Positions 1 through 5,621 of a DNA stretch of 6,348 nucleotides are shown here, in pieces. Under the pieces are notes generated by a model. That model was not told the DNA's origin, ran no database searches, and saw only the letters and a program-made list of their open reading frames with translations. Position 1 is the stretch's first letter, and each line of letters begins with the position of its first letter. The position numbers were made by a program, and so were the translations under genes. This DNA is from Planctomycetota bacterium (lineage in GTDB: Bacteria > Planctomycetota > Phycisphaerae > Phycisphaerales > SM1A02), in NCBI GenBank assembly GCA_027295365.1, contig JAPULD010000507.1, forward strand, positions 1 through 6,348. The letters run 5' to 3'.

Positions 1-107
1 TCATCGTCGATGGCCCCGATGAAGAATTCGATCTCCCCGGCCTCTTCCATGAGACGACGGAATTGCTTTCGAAGTTCAGTGGGTGTGGTGATGAAATCAA
101 AGGGCAT
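1..107 (-). CDS. N-terminal fragment of an unidentified protein (35 codons visible)
   Basis: An open frame starts at the ATG whose complement is at 105-107 and runs off the left edge of the window. A GGAG motif lies seven bases upstream of this ATG on the minus strand, which supports the start. The visible protein begins MPFDFITTPTELRKQF and continues as an acidic amphipathic stretch ending EIEFFIGAIDD. A short beta strand with a 'helix, then E/D-I-x-F-x-I/V-A' pattern right after an N-terminal helix recalls the opening of phospholipase D-like nuclease domains, but the HxK motif that would confirm this lies outside the window. The gene is transcribed away from the interrupted scramblase-like gene at 262, so the two share a divergent control region. 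No function is assigned. Confidence 0.6.
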   Translation of the reverse strand, partial: MPFDFITTPTELRKQFRRLMEEAGEIEFFIGAIDD

Positions 108-137
108 GGCGGCACTCCCAGGATGAGATCCAGGATA

Positions 138-173
138 ATTGTATCGTCATCAACAATGGACTCGGCCAATTGT
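138..173. repeat. Three alternating ATTGT/ACAAT pentamers in the divergent control region
   Basis: ATTGT occurs at 138-142, its complement ACAAT at 153-157, and ATTGT again at 169-173, spaced about 15 to 16 bases apart. The two forward copies lie within AATTGT hexamers exactly 31 bases apart, about three helical turns. The group sits between two divergent genes, upstream of the promoter candidate at 184, and overlaps a TACAAT box that could serve the minus-strand gene. The layout would suit an operator, but pentamers are short and chance is a real explanation. Confidence 0.25.
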
Positions 174-183
174 GGATGAACCC

Positions 184-212
184 TTGACATCTGCACGATC
201 CGATGAGATTTT
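184..212 (+). promoter_or_regulatory. Candidate sigma-70-type promoter for the interrupted gene at 262
   Basis: A perfect TTGACA -35 box at 184-189 is followed, after 17 bases, by GATTTT at 207-212, which matches only three of the six TATAAT positions. Transcription would begin near 219, about 40 bases before the start codon at 262. The -35 match and spacing are good and the -10 is poor, so this is only a candidate. Confidence 0.35.
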
Positions 213-248
213 GATCTTAATGCCAAACCGCCCGGGGGCGGGAGCGGG

Positions 249-255
249 AAAGGAA
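249..255 (+). promoter_or_regulatory. Ribosome binding site that fixes the start at 262
   Basis: AAAGGAA lies seven bases before the ATG at 262. This is as good as the sites before atpD, the isomerase and the peptidase in this window (all AGGA or AAGGA at 7-9 bases). The internal GTG/ATG at 394/397 has only an AAGG placed too close to be useful. The site therefore supports translation starting at 262, upstream of the first in-frame TAG. Confidence 0.6.
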
Positions 256-384
256 TTGTCCATGACTGACAAGGGCTATGACATCGAGGGTGCATTGCCT
301 CTGGAATCTCCGGTGGCACCGACAACGAGGGACGTACCGAACCGAGGCGTCCCCCCACAATTTCAACACGACAAGTTTCTCCTG

Positions 385-387
385 TAG
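385..387 (+). other. First in-frame TAG (codon 42) of the interrupted gene
   Basis: The TAG falls between FQHDKFLL and QKVMALSD, in a motif where LURP-one-like proteins commonly carry a basic residue (YLLRRKV or similar). An AGG arginine codon would become TAG by one base change. The next in-frame start candidates, GTG 394 and ATG 397, come only two codons later but lack a well-spaced ribosome binding site. Confidence 0.75.
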
Positions 388-648
388 CAGAAGGTGATGG
401 CCCTGAGCGATAAGTATTTCCTCTACGACAAACGTGGCATTCAGATCATGTTTATTCATCGTGAGGCCCATCATCTGAGATCGATCCTGGCGTTATTGGC
501 GGGTATGGCTTCTTTCGTCATTGCCTTGGTGGCGATCGGTGGGTTGCTCTTCATGATCGATCAGTCCCTCTCGGGCCCGAATTCCTCCAACCTCCTGACA
601 CTCCTCCTTGGAAGTACAGCCATCATCGTGGCCGTCATCATCGGTCTC

Positions 649-651
649 TAG
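649..651 (+). other. Second in-frame TAG (codon 130) of the interrupted gene
   Basis: This TAG lies inside the second hydrophobic segment, between AIIVAVIIGL and VRVIVGPKR. Hydrophobic and then basic residues continue after it as expected for the end of a membrane span. The first possible restart is a TTG at 718, already inside the globular domain and without a clear ribosome binding site, so termination here would remove the conserved domain. Confidence 0.75.
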
Positions 652-652
652 G

Positions 653-707
653 TTCGAGTCATCGTCGGCCCCAAACGGCACATCACGTTCTATGGCGACG
701 AGTCGAA
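653..707 (+). other. Imperfect stem-loop starting just after the second TAG
   Basis: TTCGA (653-657) pairs with TCGAA (703-707), and TCGTCG (662-667) pairs with CGACGA (696-701). The two helices are separated by an asymmetric internal loop (658-661 against 702), giving 11 base pairs with a 28-base apical loop. The structure begins one base after the TAG at 649-651. Structures 3' of a stop can aid readthrough or recoding (SECIS, PYLIS-like), but a GC-rich coding region also gives such stems by chance. Confidence 0.35.
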
Positions 708-1125
708 ATCCGTCCCTTTGCTCAAGGTCTTTCAGGACCAGAAACTCGCCTTCTTCAACATCACCTACACCATCGCCGATCCCGATCTCAACATGATCGG
801 CCTCTGCCACAAAAACCACCTCTACGATCTCATCCGCAAGAAATGGGTGTGTTACGACGCTCAAGGTACGTCTATCTGCATTGTGCGTGAGGATTCGGCT
901 TTCAAATCATTGGCCCGGCGTGTGTTGGGCAATTGCTATGGGTATTTGAAGACGAACTTCAATCTTTACAGCCCGGATGGCGTGCGGACGCTCGGCTCGT
1001 TCAATAGAAAATTCACGCTCAAAGACAAGTATGTACTGGATCTGTCGAACGACCCGGCACAGCAACTCGATGGACGGATCGCGGTCGCCATCGGCGTGCT
1101 GCTCGATACGGCTGAGCGACGATAA

Positions 1126-1602
1126 GCATCCTGTGCATCTCCTTTCTGGATATGAGCAGGCTATGCGGGATTCGTCGATAAGCAGGTCGTAGGGGTTGTC
1201 ATCGCCCTGGAGAGTCATATTCGATCTAGTCGAAGCCTTTGGCTGTTAAACTGGCGGAATGCTCGATTGCACCATGATGGATTTATGGCTTGATCGCACA
1301 TCCGACTCCTGAAGTCTTTGGATTCATGCGTCAATCATCGTCGTTGACTTCCAAATGAGTAAGGTTGAGCCCCTGAAGCCCGACTCGGCATCCCGACCAA
1401 ATGGATATGCCGGCCAGTGGTATTCGATCGCTTGAGGAGCAGCTCACGAGAACCGACGAATCAGCCTCTGGGCGCACTTGGCAGAGCCAGATCCAGGGGC
1501 TATCCTGAGGTGCTCACCAAGGGGTTCGTGAAGTTATTCACAATGTGCCAAGGCCTTCGCCTCGGTTCGAAATAGACCCGTAAACCATTAGGAATCAAGA
1601 AG
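1126..1602. other. 477-base gap with no recognisable gene; leader region of atpD
   Basis: All frames on both strands are broken by stops at short intervals and I see no ribosome binding site leading a credible small ORF. A minus-strand frame reaching 1218 merely overlaps the end of the preceding gene. CGATAAGCA occurs twice (near 1119 and 1179). A TTCGA-N5-TCGAA inverted repeat lies near 1220-1234, and there is no T-tailed terminator after 1125. GGTTCGAAA near 1563 resembles a tRNA T-loop, but its flanks do not pair. The region presumably holds the atpD promoter, though no convincing -35/-10 pair was found. Confidence 0.5.
1528..1541. promoter_or_regulatory. GTGAA-N4-TTCAC inverted repeat upstream of atpD
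   Basis: A perfect five-base inverted repeat around GTTA lies 61 bases before the atpD start codon. It could be a small operator or a short hairpin in the leader. Its position in front of a lone housekeeping gene is the only support for a role. Confidence 0.25.
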
Positions 1603-3045
1603 ATGGCTACCACCGGAACCGTCATCCAAGTCATTGGATCCACCTTTGACGTCCAGTTCCCCGAGGACGATCTGCCCAATATCTATAACGCAGTTAAATG
1701 CGAAATCGACATTGATGGCCAGAAGATTCCCCTCATGGGTGAAGTTTCCAAGCACTTGGGTGGTGGTCAAATTCGCTGTATCGCGCTGGGTTCGACCGAT
1801 GGCATGAGTCGAGGCCAGAGCTGCACCGACACCGGAGGCCCCGTCACGGTGCCGGTGGGCGAAGAAGTCCTGGGTCGCGTGTTCAACCTTCTTGGCGAGC
1901 CCATCGACGAGCGAGGCGATTGCCCGGCCAAGAAGCGCATGCCCATTCACAAGCTGCCCCCAAAGCTGGTGGATCTCAACCCCAAGACCGAAATCCTCGA
2001 AACGGGTATCAAGGTCGTCGATCTGCTTTGCCCCTTTGTCCGTGGTGGCAAGATCGGCCTGTTCGGCGGAGCTGGCGTCGGCAAGACCGTCATCATTCAG
2101 GAAATGATTGCCCGGGTGGCCCGCGAATTTGGCGGCTATTCCGTCTTCTGCGGCGTCGGAGAGCGAACCCGCGAAGGCAACGACCTCTGGCTCGAAATGC
2201 AGGAGGCCGAATACACCGACGAGAATGGCGTGACCGCCAATGTCATCGACAAGGTGGCGATGGTGTTCGGCCAGATGAACGAACCCCCCGGTGCGCGTCT
2301 CCGTGTGGCCCTCTCGGGACTGACCATGGCGGAGAACTTCCGCGACGAGTCCGGCAAGGAAACCCTCGTCTTCATCGACAACATCTTCCGCTTCACCCAG
2401 GCGGGTTCGGAAGTGTCGGCGCTGCTGGGCCGCATGCCTTCGGCGGTGGGGTACCAACCCACGCTATCGACGGAAATGGGCGAGCTTCAGGAACGTATCA
2501 CCTCCACGAGCAAGGGTGCGATCACCTCGGTGCAGGCCATTTATGTCCCCGCGGACGACCTGACTGACCCGGCCCCGGCGACGGCCTTCGGCCACCTCGA
2601 CGCGTTTGTGGTCCTCGAGCGAAGCATCACGGAAAAGGGCATCTATCCCGCGGTCGATCCGATCGCCTCCAACTCGCGTATTCTCGCCCCCGAAATTCTG
2701 GGCGAACGTCATTACGCGGTCTCCCGCAAGGTGCAGTCGATCCTGCAGCGCTATCGCGACCTGCAGGACATCATCGCGATTCTTGGCGTCGACGAACTGA
2801 GCGAGGATGACAAGCAGGTGGTGGCCCGAGCGCGAAAGATCGAACGATTCCTCAGCCAGCCCTTCTTTACGGCCGAGCAATTCACGGGCATGACCGGCAT
2901 CTACACGCCCTTGGAAGAGACGATCGACTCGTTCGATCGATTGTGCGAGGGCGAAGGCGACGATCTGCCCGAGTCGGCGTTTATGTACGTTGGTACACTC
3001 GATGACGCCAAGGCCAAGGCCGAAAAGATGGCCGCGGAAGTTTAA
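1603..3045 (+). CDS. atpD: F1 ATP synthase subunit beta
   Basis: This is the catalytic beta subunit of F-type ATP synthase (EC 7.1.2.2), which makes ATP on the cytoplasmic side of the membrane using the ion gradient. At 480 residues it is slightly longer than the usual 460-475. In order there are an N-terminal beta-barrel (about 1-80), the P-loop GGAGVGKT (155-162, catalytic-site Lys161), GERTREGNDL (186-195) with the general-base Glu187, the Walker B strand LVFID (Asp259), and the DELSEDD loop (397-403), whose counterpart in other beta subunits touches gamma and epsilon. NEPPGAR and SAVGYQPTL are also present, so the enzyme should be active. The start at 1603 has AGGA nine bases upstream. 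Most bacteria keep atpD between atpG and atpC; here neither neighbour is present. The upstream gap is 477 bases and a strong terminator follows, so it appears monocistronic. WLEM after GNDL and HLDAFVVLERS instead of the usual HLDATTVLSRS mark a divergent lineage, not loss of function. Confidence 0.98.
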   Translation: MATTGTVIQVIGSTFDVQFPEDDLPNIYNAVKCEIDIDGQKIPLMGEVSKHLGGGQIRCIALGSTDGMSRGQSCTDTGGPVTVPVGEEVLGRVFNLLGEPIDERGDCPAKKRMPIHKLPPKLVDLNPKTEILETGIKVVDLLCPFVRGGKIGLFGGAGVGKTVIIQEMIARVAREFGGYSVFCGVGERTREGNDLWLEMQEAEYTDENGVTANVIDKVAMVFGQMNEPPGARLRVALSGLTMAENFRDESGKETLVFIDNIFRFTQAGSEVSALLGRMPSAVGYQPTLSTEMGELQERITSTSKGAITSVQAIYVPADDLTDPAPATAFGHLDAFVVLERSITEKGIYPAVDPIASNSRILAPEILGERHYAVSRKVQSILQRYRDLQDIIAILGVDELSEDDKQVVARARKIERFLSQPFFTAEQFTGMTGIYTPLEETIDSFDRLCEGEGDDLPESAFMYVGTLDDAKAKAEKMAAEV

Positions 3046-3070
3046 AGTTTCACGCAATTGATTCTTAATG

Positions 3071-3106
3071 AAACGTCCATGCCGTGAAAGCATGGACGTT
3101 TTTTTT
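3071..3106 (+). terminator. Strong intrinsic terminator of atpD
   Basis: AAACGTCCATGC (3071-3082) pairs perfectly with GCATGGACGTTT (3090-3101) around a seven-base loop, and eight consecutive T bases (3099-3106) close it. It lies 25 bases after the atpD stop. On the minus strand the same stem is followed by TTTCATT, so it may also stop transcripts from the convergent hydrolase gene, though less efficiently. Confidence 0.95.
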
Positions 3107-3251
3107 CTCCCATGACAATGAAGATCGTCATGTCATCATTCAATCATCAAGTGTCCAGTCGATGCCTTGGCCGAGTTTGATTCATCAAGGGGGACTTTCG
3201 GCCATCATGATCCTGAAGACGTCATACGTGACATTGAATTGACACGACCCA

Positions 3252-4181
3252 CTACAGCCACGTGGCGATGATCTCCGTCACCTTGGGATGGATCAGGTAC
3301 CCGACGCCATGATGGGGGTTGGATTTATTGTTTCGCACCGCCAGGTTGTACATGCGAATATCCTTGATCGATTTCACGAGCCCCAGTTTCTCCATGTTCC
3401 GAAAATCATTCTTCACTTTCTCGTCGTGCGCAATGAAATCATCTTCCGCGGCAACGTTGATCCAATGACGGATGTTGGTGGGATATTGTCGTTCTCCGTC
3501 GGCTTTGGCTCCCTTGAGATTTCGCTTGACGGTTTCATCACCCAAGGGCGATCCCAGCGTGAGCAGCACATCGATCTTCTTGTTGCGAATGCTCCGATAC
3601 TCCGAATAGTGAGAGAGTTTCCAAAGCGTGTCGTAGGCAATCATGGTCCCGAGGCTGTGGGCGATCAACATGATCTTGTCACCACGATGCAACGCCCGGG
3701 CCAAGGGTATTGACAATGATTCTCGCACGTCGCTGCCAAACTTTGAATCGTGATTCCAATATTCCCGCATGTCAGGGGCCACGGCACCGACGAGCGGGTC
3801 GCTGATCCGAAAGAATGCCGCCACGCCGCCAAATATGTCCGCCAGCGCCTCGCCGGCCGCGCTCTTTCCAGGAAGACGATTGTAATTGCGTTTCGTGAAC
3901 TCATTGCTCTTTAATTGCTTTAGCAGATTGAGAGTCACCTGCCGACTCGCCGAATCGTCGGTGTTGAATCCAGCCGGTTTCTTCTGGACGTCACGCAGAT
4001 ATTGGTTTGAATGATCGCCGTAATAGACGAATTTCTTCCTGACATTCTTATAGGCGTTGACTTTCGACACCGGACAATCGCGTTGCAGGCCGCACCGTGT
4101 CGCTTCATACCAGAGTTTTCGCAATTTGGCCTCTGGAGGCTTGTAGTTTCGACCGTGAATGAAAAAGAGTGTTTTGGCCAT
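3252..4181 (-). CDS. Uncharacterised alpha/beta-hydrolase (lipase/esterase-like fold)
   Basis: The 309-residue protein has the marks of an alpha/beta-hydrolase. These are an N-terminal beta strand running into an oxyanion-hole HGRN (FFIHGRN, 6-12), a nucleophile elbow LIAHSLGT with Ser176, an acidic candidate at Asp247 or Asp248 in NVAAEDDF, and His290/His291 in NPHHGVGYL as the catalytic histidine. A long insert (about 60-165) between the first strand and the elbow, rich in Lys, Arg and Asp, probably forms the lid. There is no signal peptide or membrane segment, so it is likely cytoplasmic. The substrate is unknown; lipid or ester hydrolysis is family-level inference. The start is set by AGGAG (4189-4193 complement) seven bases before the ATG. 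It ends with TAG, and the next in-frame stop, TGA, follows nine codons later (3222-3224). It is convergent with atpD and appears to be a single-gene unit. It should not be taken as a proven lipase. Confidence 0.9.
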   Translation of the reverse strand: MAKTLFFIHGRNYKPPEAKLRKLWYEATRCGLQRDCPVSKVNAYKNVRKKFVYYGDHSNQYLRDVQKKPAGFNTDDSASRQVTLNLLKQLKSNEFTKRNYNRLPGKSAAGEALADIFGGVAAFFRISDPLVGAVAPDMREYWNHDSKFGSDVRESLSIPLARALHRGDKIMLIAHSLGTMIAYDTLWKLSHYSEYRSIRNKKIDVLLTLGSPLGDETVKRNLKGAKADGERQYPTNIRHWINVAAEDDFIAHDEKVKNDFRNMEKLGLVKSIKDIRMYNLAVRNNKSNPHHGVGYLIHPKVTEIIATWL

Positions 4182-4886
4182 GGGTGAACTCCTGCCTTGT
4201 TGGCGCTGAATACGTTCTGTGTTCTTGCACGTACATCATGAAGTTTCTTGTACGCCCTTTGTGCAACAATCGTCGACACGAGATATCGATGACACTTCAG
4301 AGATACATGCCAAGCCATCGCCTCAATGGCGATCGCCTTCTCTTGCCGGTTGGGCTTGCTGCCTGGCCCCGAAATTGATCCACTTCGCCTCGAAAGGAAG
4401 ATCCCGAAAATGGGCCGTGGCTTTCTTGCTCAATTCCACGGAACCTAACAATGCGTACTTATGTTTGCAAACGCCCATTATGGCATGCGTCCGGAATCCC
4501 CGCTCATAATTAATATTATTAATTTCACGAGAATTGAATCACGCCATTCTAAATACTTGCATGCCTGAGAGTAATCAACGAATCTTCACGATTCATGCTT
4601 GAGCCAGCGGACATGCCCGAAATGCTGATTCGTCTCGATTCGACATCCCCGATGATGTGCAGTCTTTTATCTTAAACAGGCCCCTCCCAGCAGTTGGCGG
4701 TCCACCCCGACTCCAAAGGTGGCGAATATCACCCAGTAACCCGCTTCCAAGCCCTGTTTCTCCGACAAATCGATCAAGCCCCACCAATCCAACCGGTCGG
4801 CATCGACGTTTTCCGATACCCTTCGATCCTTGGTCATCCACGTCGCGCCATGATGGCCCGATCCACCTCTCGGAAAGGATAAACCC
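4182..4886. other. 705-base intergenic region between divergent genes, no supported gene
   Basis: The region lies between the starts of the minus-strand hydrolase and the plus-strand isomerase, so it must hold both promoters. Open frames here (plus 4219-4509 and 4657-4890, minus 4667-4933) have no ribosome binding site, no family resemblance, and overlap one another. The left part carries TTGCACGTAC (4225-4234), matched by GTAC (4250-4253) and GTGCAA (4261-4266), a bulged hairpin in the hydrolase leader. It also has a GGCGATCGCC palindrome at 4326-4335. The middle is AT-rich with a 17-base palindrome at 4508-4524. The right part has GAATC-TTCAC-GATTC (4580-4594) and a near-repeat CATGCCTGAGAG / CATGCTTGAGCC (4560 and 4594). 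About 330 bases of possible isomerase leader follow. Confidence 0.5.
4508..4524. promoter_or_regulatory. Perfect AT-only palindrome AATTAATA-T-TATTAATT
   Basis: Eight bases are exactly mirrored about a central T in an otherwise GC-rich neighbourhood. The block is made only of A and T. It lies about 20-30 bases upstream of a weak promoter candidate, TTCACG-N18-TCTAAA (about 4524-4553, plus strand). It could be an UP element, an operator, or a site where DNA opens or bends. Its role is not known. Confidence 0.4.
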
Positions 4887-5582
4887 ATGAAACGCCTGAA
4901 CACCGCCACGTGCGGTCTCGCACTGTGCTTCACCTTCGGCTCCGCCGCGATGTTCGCGTCTCGTTCGGATTACAGCACGCTGCCCCCCAAGCCTGAAGTC
5001 ATCGAACAGCAACTCACTGCCTTTCCCGTGACACTCGCCCAGGCGATCAAGACGGCGCTCAAGGCGACCGGCGGCGTGGCGGGCGGGGCGGGGATCGACG
5101 TGCACAGCGATCCTCCGGTTGCGATCGTCCAGACGTATTCCAATGGCAAGGCCTATGAAGTGATCATCGACGCCACCACCGGCGAAATAACGGAACAGGA
5201 GACTCTCATGCGATTCCCAGGCGACGCCATCGAAGGCGAACCCGTGACGACCGAAAGCGGACTTCAGTATTACGACATCGTGGTTGGCACCGGCACCATG
5301 CCCGCGGACCCCGCTTCCACGGTGAAGGTCCATTACTCTGGCTGGCTCGTGGATGGCACGATGTTCGACAGTTCCGTCGAACGAGGCGAACCCGCCACCT
5401 TCCCTCTCAATGGCGTCATCGCCGCCTGGACCGAGGGCGTCGCGACCATGCGGGTCGGTGGCAAGCGAAAGCTGATCTGCCCCGCCTCCATCGCCTATGG
5501 TCCCCAGGGCCGTCCTCCCGTCATCCCCCCCAACGCCACGCTCATCTTCGACGTCGAATTGATCGAAGTTGTTGGCGAATAA
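4887..5582 (+). CDS. Exported peptidyl-prolyl cis-trans isomerase, PepSY-FKBP fusion
   Basis: This 231-residue protein should catalyse cis-trans isomerisation of Xaa-Pro bonds (EC 5.2.1.8) outside the cytoplasm. Residues 1-24 form a Sec signal peptide (MKRL, a hydrophobic core, then AMFA-S); there is no lipobox. Residues about 46-105 resemble a PepSY domain: PVTLAQAIKTALKATGG, an AYEVIIDATTGEI strand pair, and a typical D-A-T-G ending. Residues about 120-230 are an FKBP domain of the Mip/FkpA type. Key residues Tyr150, Phe160, Asp161, Phe172, Val177, Ile178, Trp181, Tyr204 and Phe221 match FKBP12 Tyr26, Phe36, Asp37, Phe46, Val55, Ile56, Trp59, Tyr82 and Phe99, so activity is expected. A small change is VIAAW in place of the usual VIPGW. 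The start has AAGGA seven bases upstream. PepSY domains often inhibit or chaperone secreted proteases, which suits the peptidase gene 39 bases downstream. The PepSY call is by pattern and less certain than FKBP. Confidence 0.9.
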   Translation: MKRLNTATCGLALCFTFGSAAMFASRSDYSTLPPKPEVIEQQLTAFPVTLAQAIKTALKATGGVAGGAGIDVHSDPPVAIVQTYSNGKAYEVIIDATTGEITEQETLMRFPGDAIEGEPVTTESGLQYYDIVVGTGTMPADPASTVKVHYSGWLVDGTMFDSSVERGEPATFPLNGVIAAWTEGVATMRVGGKRKLICPASIAYGPQGRPPVIPPNATLIFDVELIEVVGE

Positions 5583-5621
5583 ACACGCGTCATTCGTGTC
5601 TCGGTAAGAAGGAATCTCGAC

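Larger units (their letters stand above)
262..1125 (+). pseudogene. Membrane-anchored LURP-one/scramblase-like protein, reading frame interrupted by two TAG codons
   Basis: From ATG 262 to TAA 1123-1125 the frame holds 287 sense-or-TAG codons, with TAG at codon 42 (385-387) and codon 130 (649-651), no TAA or TGA, and no frameshift. The three pieces join into one protein. It has a short Pro-rich start (1-33), then an FQHDKFLL-TAG-QKV motif where LURP-one/scramblase-like proteins usually read YLL-R-R/Q-KV, then a YFLYDKRG strand. Two hydrophobic segments follow (about 74-98 and 111-134). The Tubby-like domain continues with LLKVFQDQK, a YTIADPD turn near 171-178, a WVCYDAQGT strand and, at the end, LDGRIAVAIGVLLDTAERR (269-287), the buried C-terminal helix of the fold. 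Some family members act on membrane lipids; the bacterial role is unknown. GC-rich third positions persist through all three pieces. A conservative gene caller would report fragments near 394-651 and 718-1125. It may be a young pseudogene or a gene read through at TAG. The family call rests on recognised pattern, not a search. Confidence 0.65.

Noticed and set aside
718..1125. Treating the C-terminal piece as an independent gene starting at TTG 718
   Set aside because: The TTG lies inside the conserved domain, has no ribosome binding site, and coding-like sequence in the same frame continues upstream to the TAG at 649.
1219..1234. TTCGA-N5-TCGAA inverted repeat
   Set aside because: It is short, common in this composition, and not near any supported start or stop.
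1515..1590. Possible tRNA because of GGTTCGAAA near 1563
   Set aside because: The flanking bases do not form a T-stem and no matching acceptor or anticodon arms could be drawn.
1588..2457. Long minus-strand open frame (289 codons) opposite atpD
   Set aside because: It is the antisense shadow of a certain gene, has low-complexity His/Asp/Gly-rich content and no ribosome binding site.
3112..3136. ATGACA / TGTCAT inverted repeat after the atpD terminator
   Set aside because: Six base pairs with a 13-base loop in ATCA-rich sequence are expected by chance.
3169..3203. GGCCGA / TCGGCC inverted repeat with a 23-base loop
   Set aside because: The stem is only six bases with a long loop and no T-run on either strand, so it is weak as a terminator or operator.
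4326..4335. GGCGATCGCC palindrome resembling the cyanobacterial HIP1 element
   Set aside because: One copy in 6.3 kb does not show enrichment, and nothing else points to cyanobacteria.
4667..4933. Minus-strand frame with a WWGLIDLSEKQGLEAGYWV stretch that looks protein-like
   Set aside because: No family is recognised, it overlaps the start of the isomerase gene, and no ribosome binding site precedes its ATG; I could not support a gene or remnant.
5583..5599. ACACG-N7-CGTGT hairpin between the isomerase and the peptidase
   Set aside because: The stem is only five base pairs with no T-run, so it is not a credible terminator and does not argue against co-transcription.
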